In this document: positions 63,923-64,000 of the stretch, one piece after another
How positions within the stretch are numbered: position 1 is the stretch's first letter
Layout of the letters: every line of letters starts with the position of its first letter
Origin: Clostridium sp. Marseille-Q2269
GTDB lineage: Bacteria > Bacillota > Clostridia > Clostridiales > Clostridiaceae
DNA: 64,000 nucleotides
Assembly: GCF_943736985.1 (NCBI RefSeq)
Contig: NZ_CALSFS010000001.1
Coordinates: 558,001-622,000, forward strand
Reading direction: 5' to 3'
Made by a program: the position numbers and the translations under genes
Notes under the pieces: generated by a model
The model's database searches: none
Seen by the model: the letters and a program-made list of their open reading frames with translations, nothing else
What the model was told of the DNA's origin: nothing

Positions 63923-64000
63923 TATATTATACTTTCATTACTATTTTTTTGCAACCTTATCTATAGTAATTTATACTCCATTATTTATTATATATAAAAA

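Noticed and set aside
1-64000. CRISPR arrays, insertion sequences, prophage, tRNA or rRNA genes
   Set aside because: No regularly spaced direct repeats, transposase or integrase frames, phage structural genes, or tRNA-like cloverleafs were found on reading both strands.

Overview
The window comes from a very AT-rich, low-GC Gram-positive anaerobe, most likely a Clostridium sensu stricto of the proteolytic botulinum/sporogenes type. The base composition, strong GGAGG ribosome sites with frequent GTG and TTG starts, molybdenum hydroxylase, A-type flavoprotein, DUF3867, DUF4250, HutP and T-box genes all fit. The species is an inference; no rRNA or tRNA gene is present. Almost all genes lie on the minus strand. 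The plus-strand exceptions are a small peptide gene at 53873, birA at 56452 and a broken surface glycosidase at 58523.

Layout from left to right. 235-4304: a small protein, a HAD phosphatase, fchA-folD (C1-folate metabolism) and a ketopantoate reductase-like gene. 4587-9309: pseudouridine catabolism (psuK-psuG, the kinase carrying a DNA-binding domain), aspartate 4-decarboxylase and a small membrane protein. 9725-13442: a TrpXYZ-type ABC transporter, an unusual UAG-rich leader with an intrinsic terminator, and a hutP gene upstream. 13617-15563: a thioesterase and an S1-domain protein. 15839-20331: a frameshifted aerolysin-type pore-forming toxin gene whose reading frame continues into an APS-kinase-like domain, next to an Agr/Vir-type sensor kinase and LytTR regulator. 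20610-24263: a purine-hydroxylase-type molybdoenzyme with its large subunit split in two. 24947-33211: a sigma-54-controlled operon for branched C5 dicarboxylates (isomerase, two-part aconitase-type hydratase, CoA-transferase, HMG-CoA-lyase-type lyase, permease) behind a PrpR-like activator.

33648-45802 holds housekeeping and stress genes: a PEPCK/HPr-kinase-like protein, a MazG-like protein, an AI-2E-family permease, a three-rhodanese lipoprotein, a TPR protein, a ferritin-like protein, a single rhodanese, a flavin reductase and FprA. 46241-50330 is a serine operon (aminotransferase, serA, DUF1015) behind a T-box with an apparent UCC (Ser) specifier. 50686-57435 has mgtE, a patatin-like protein lacking its catalytic serine, several tiny genes, an orphan histidine kinase, a CBS protein and birA. 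57541-63818 has acetyltransferases, the broken cell-wall-anchored glycosidase, a thioredoxin-like protein and a DUF2156 protein.

The most notable signals are (i) the aerolysin/APS-kinase-like fusion with its adjacent two-component system, (ii) a candidate HutP-responsive leader on an ABC transporter operon, (iii) the sigma-54 C5-dicarboxylate operon, and (iv) two copies of a long palindromic intergenic repeat. Both large secreted-protein genes are disrupted while the genes around them are intact.
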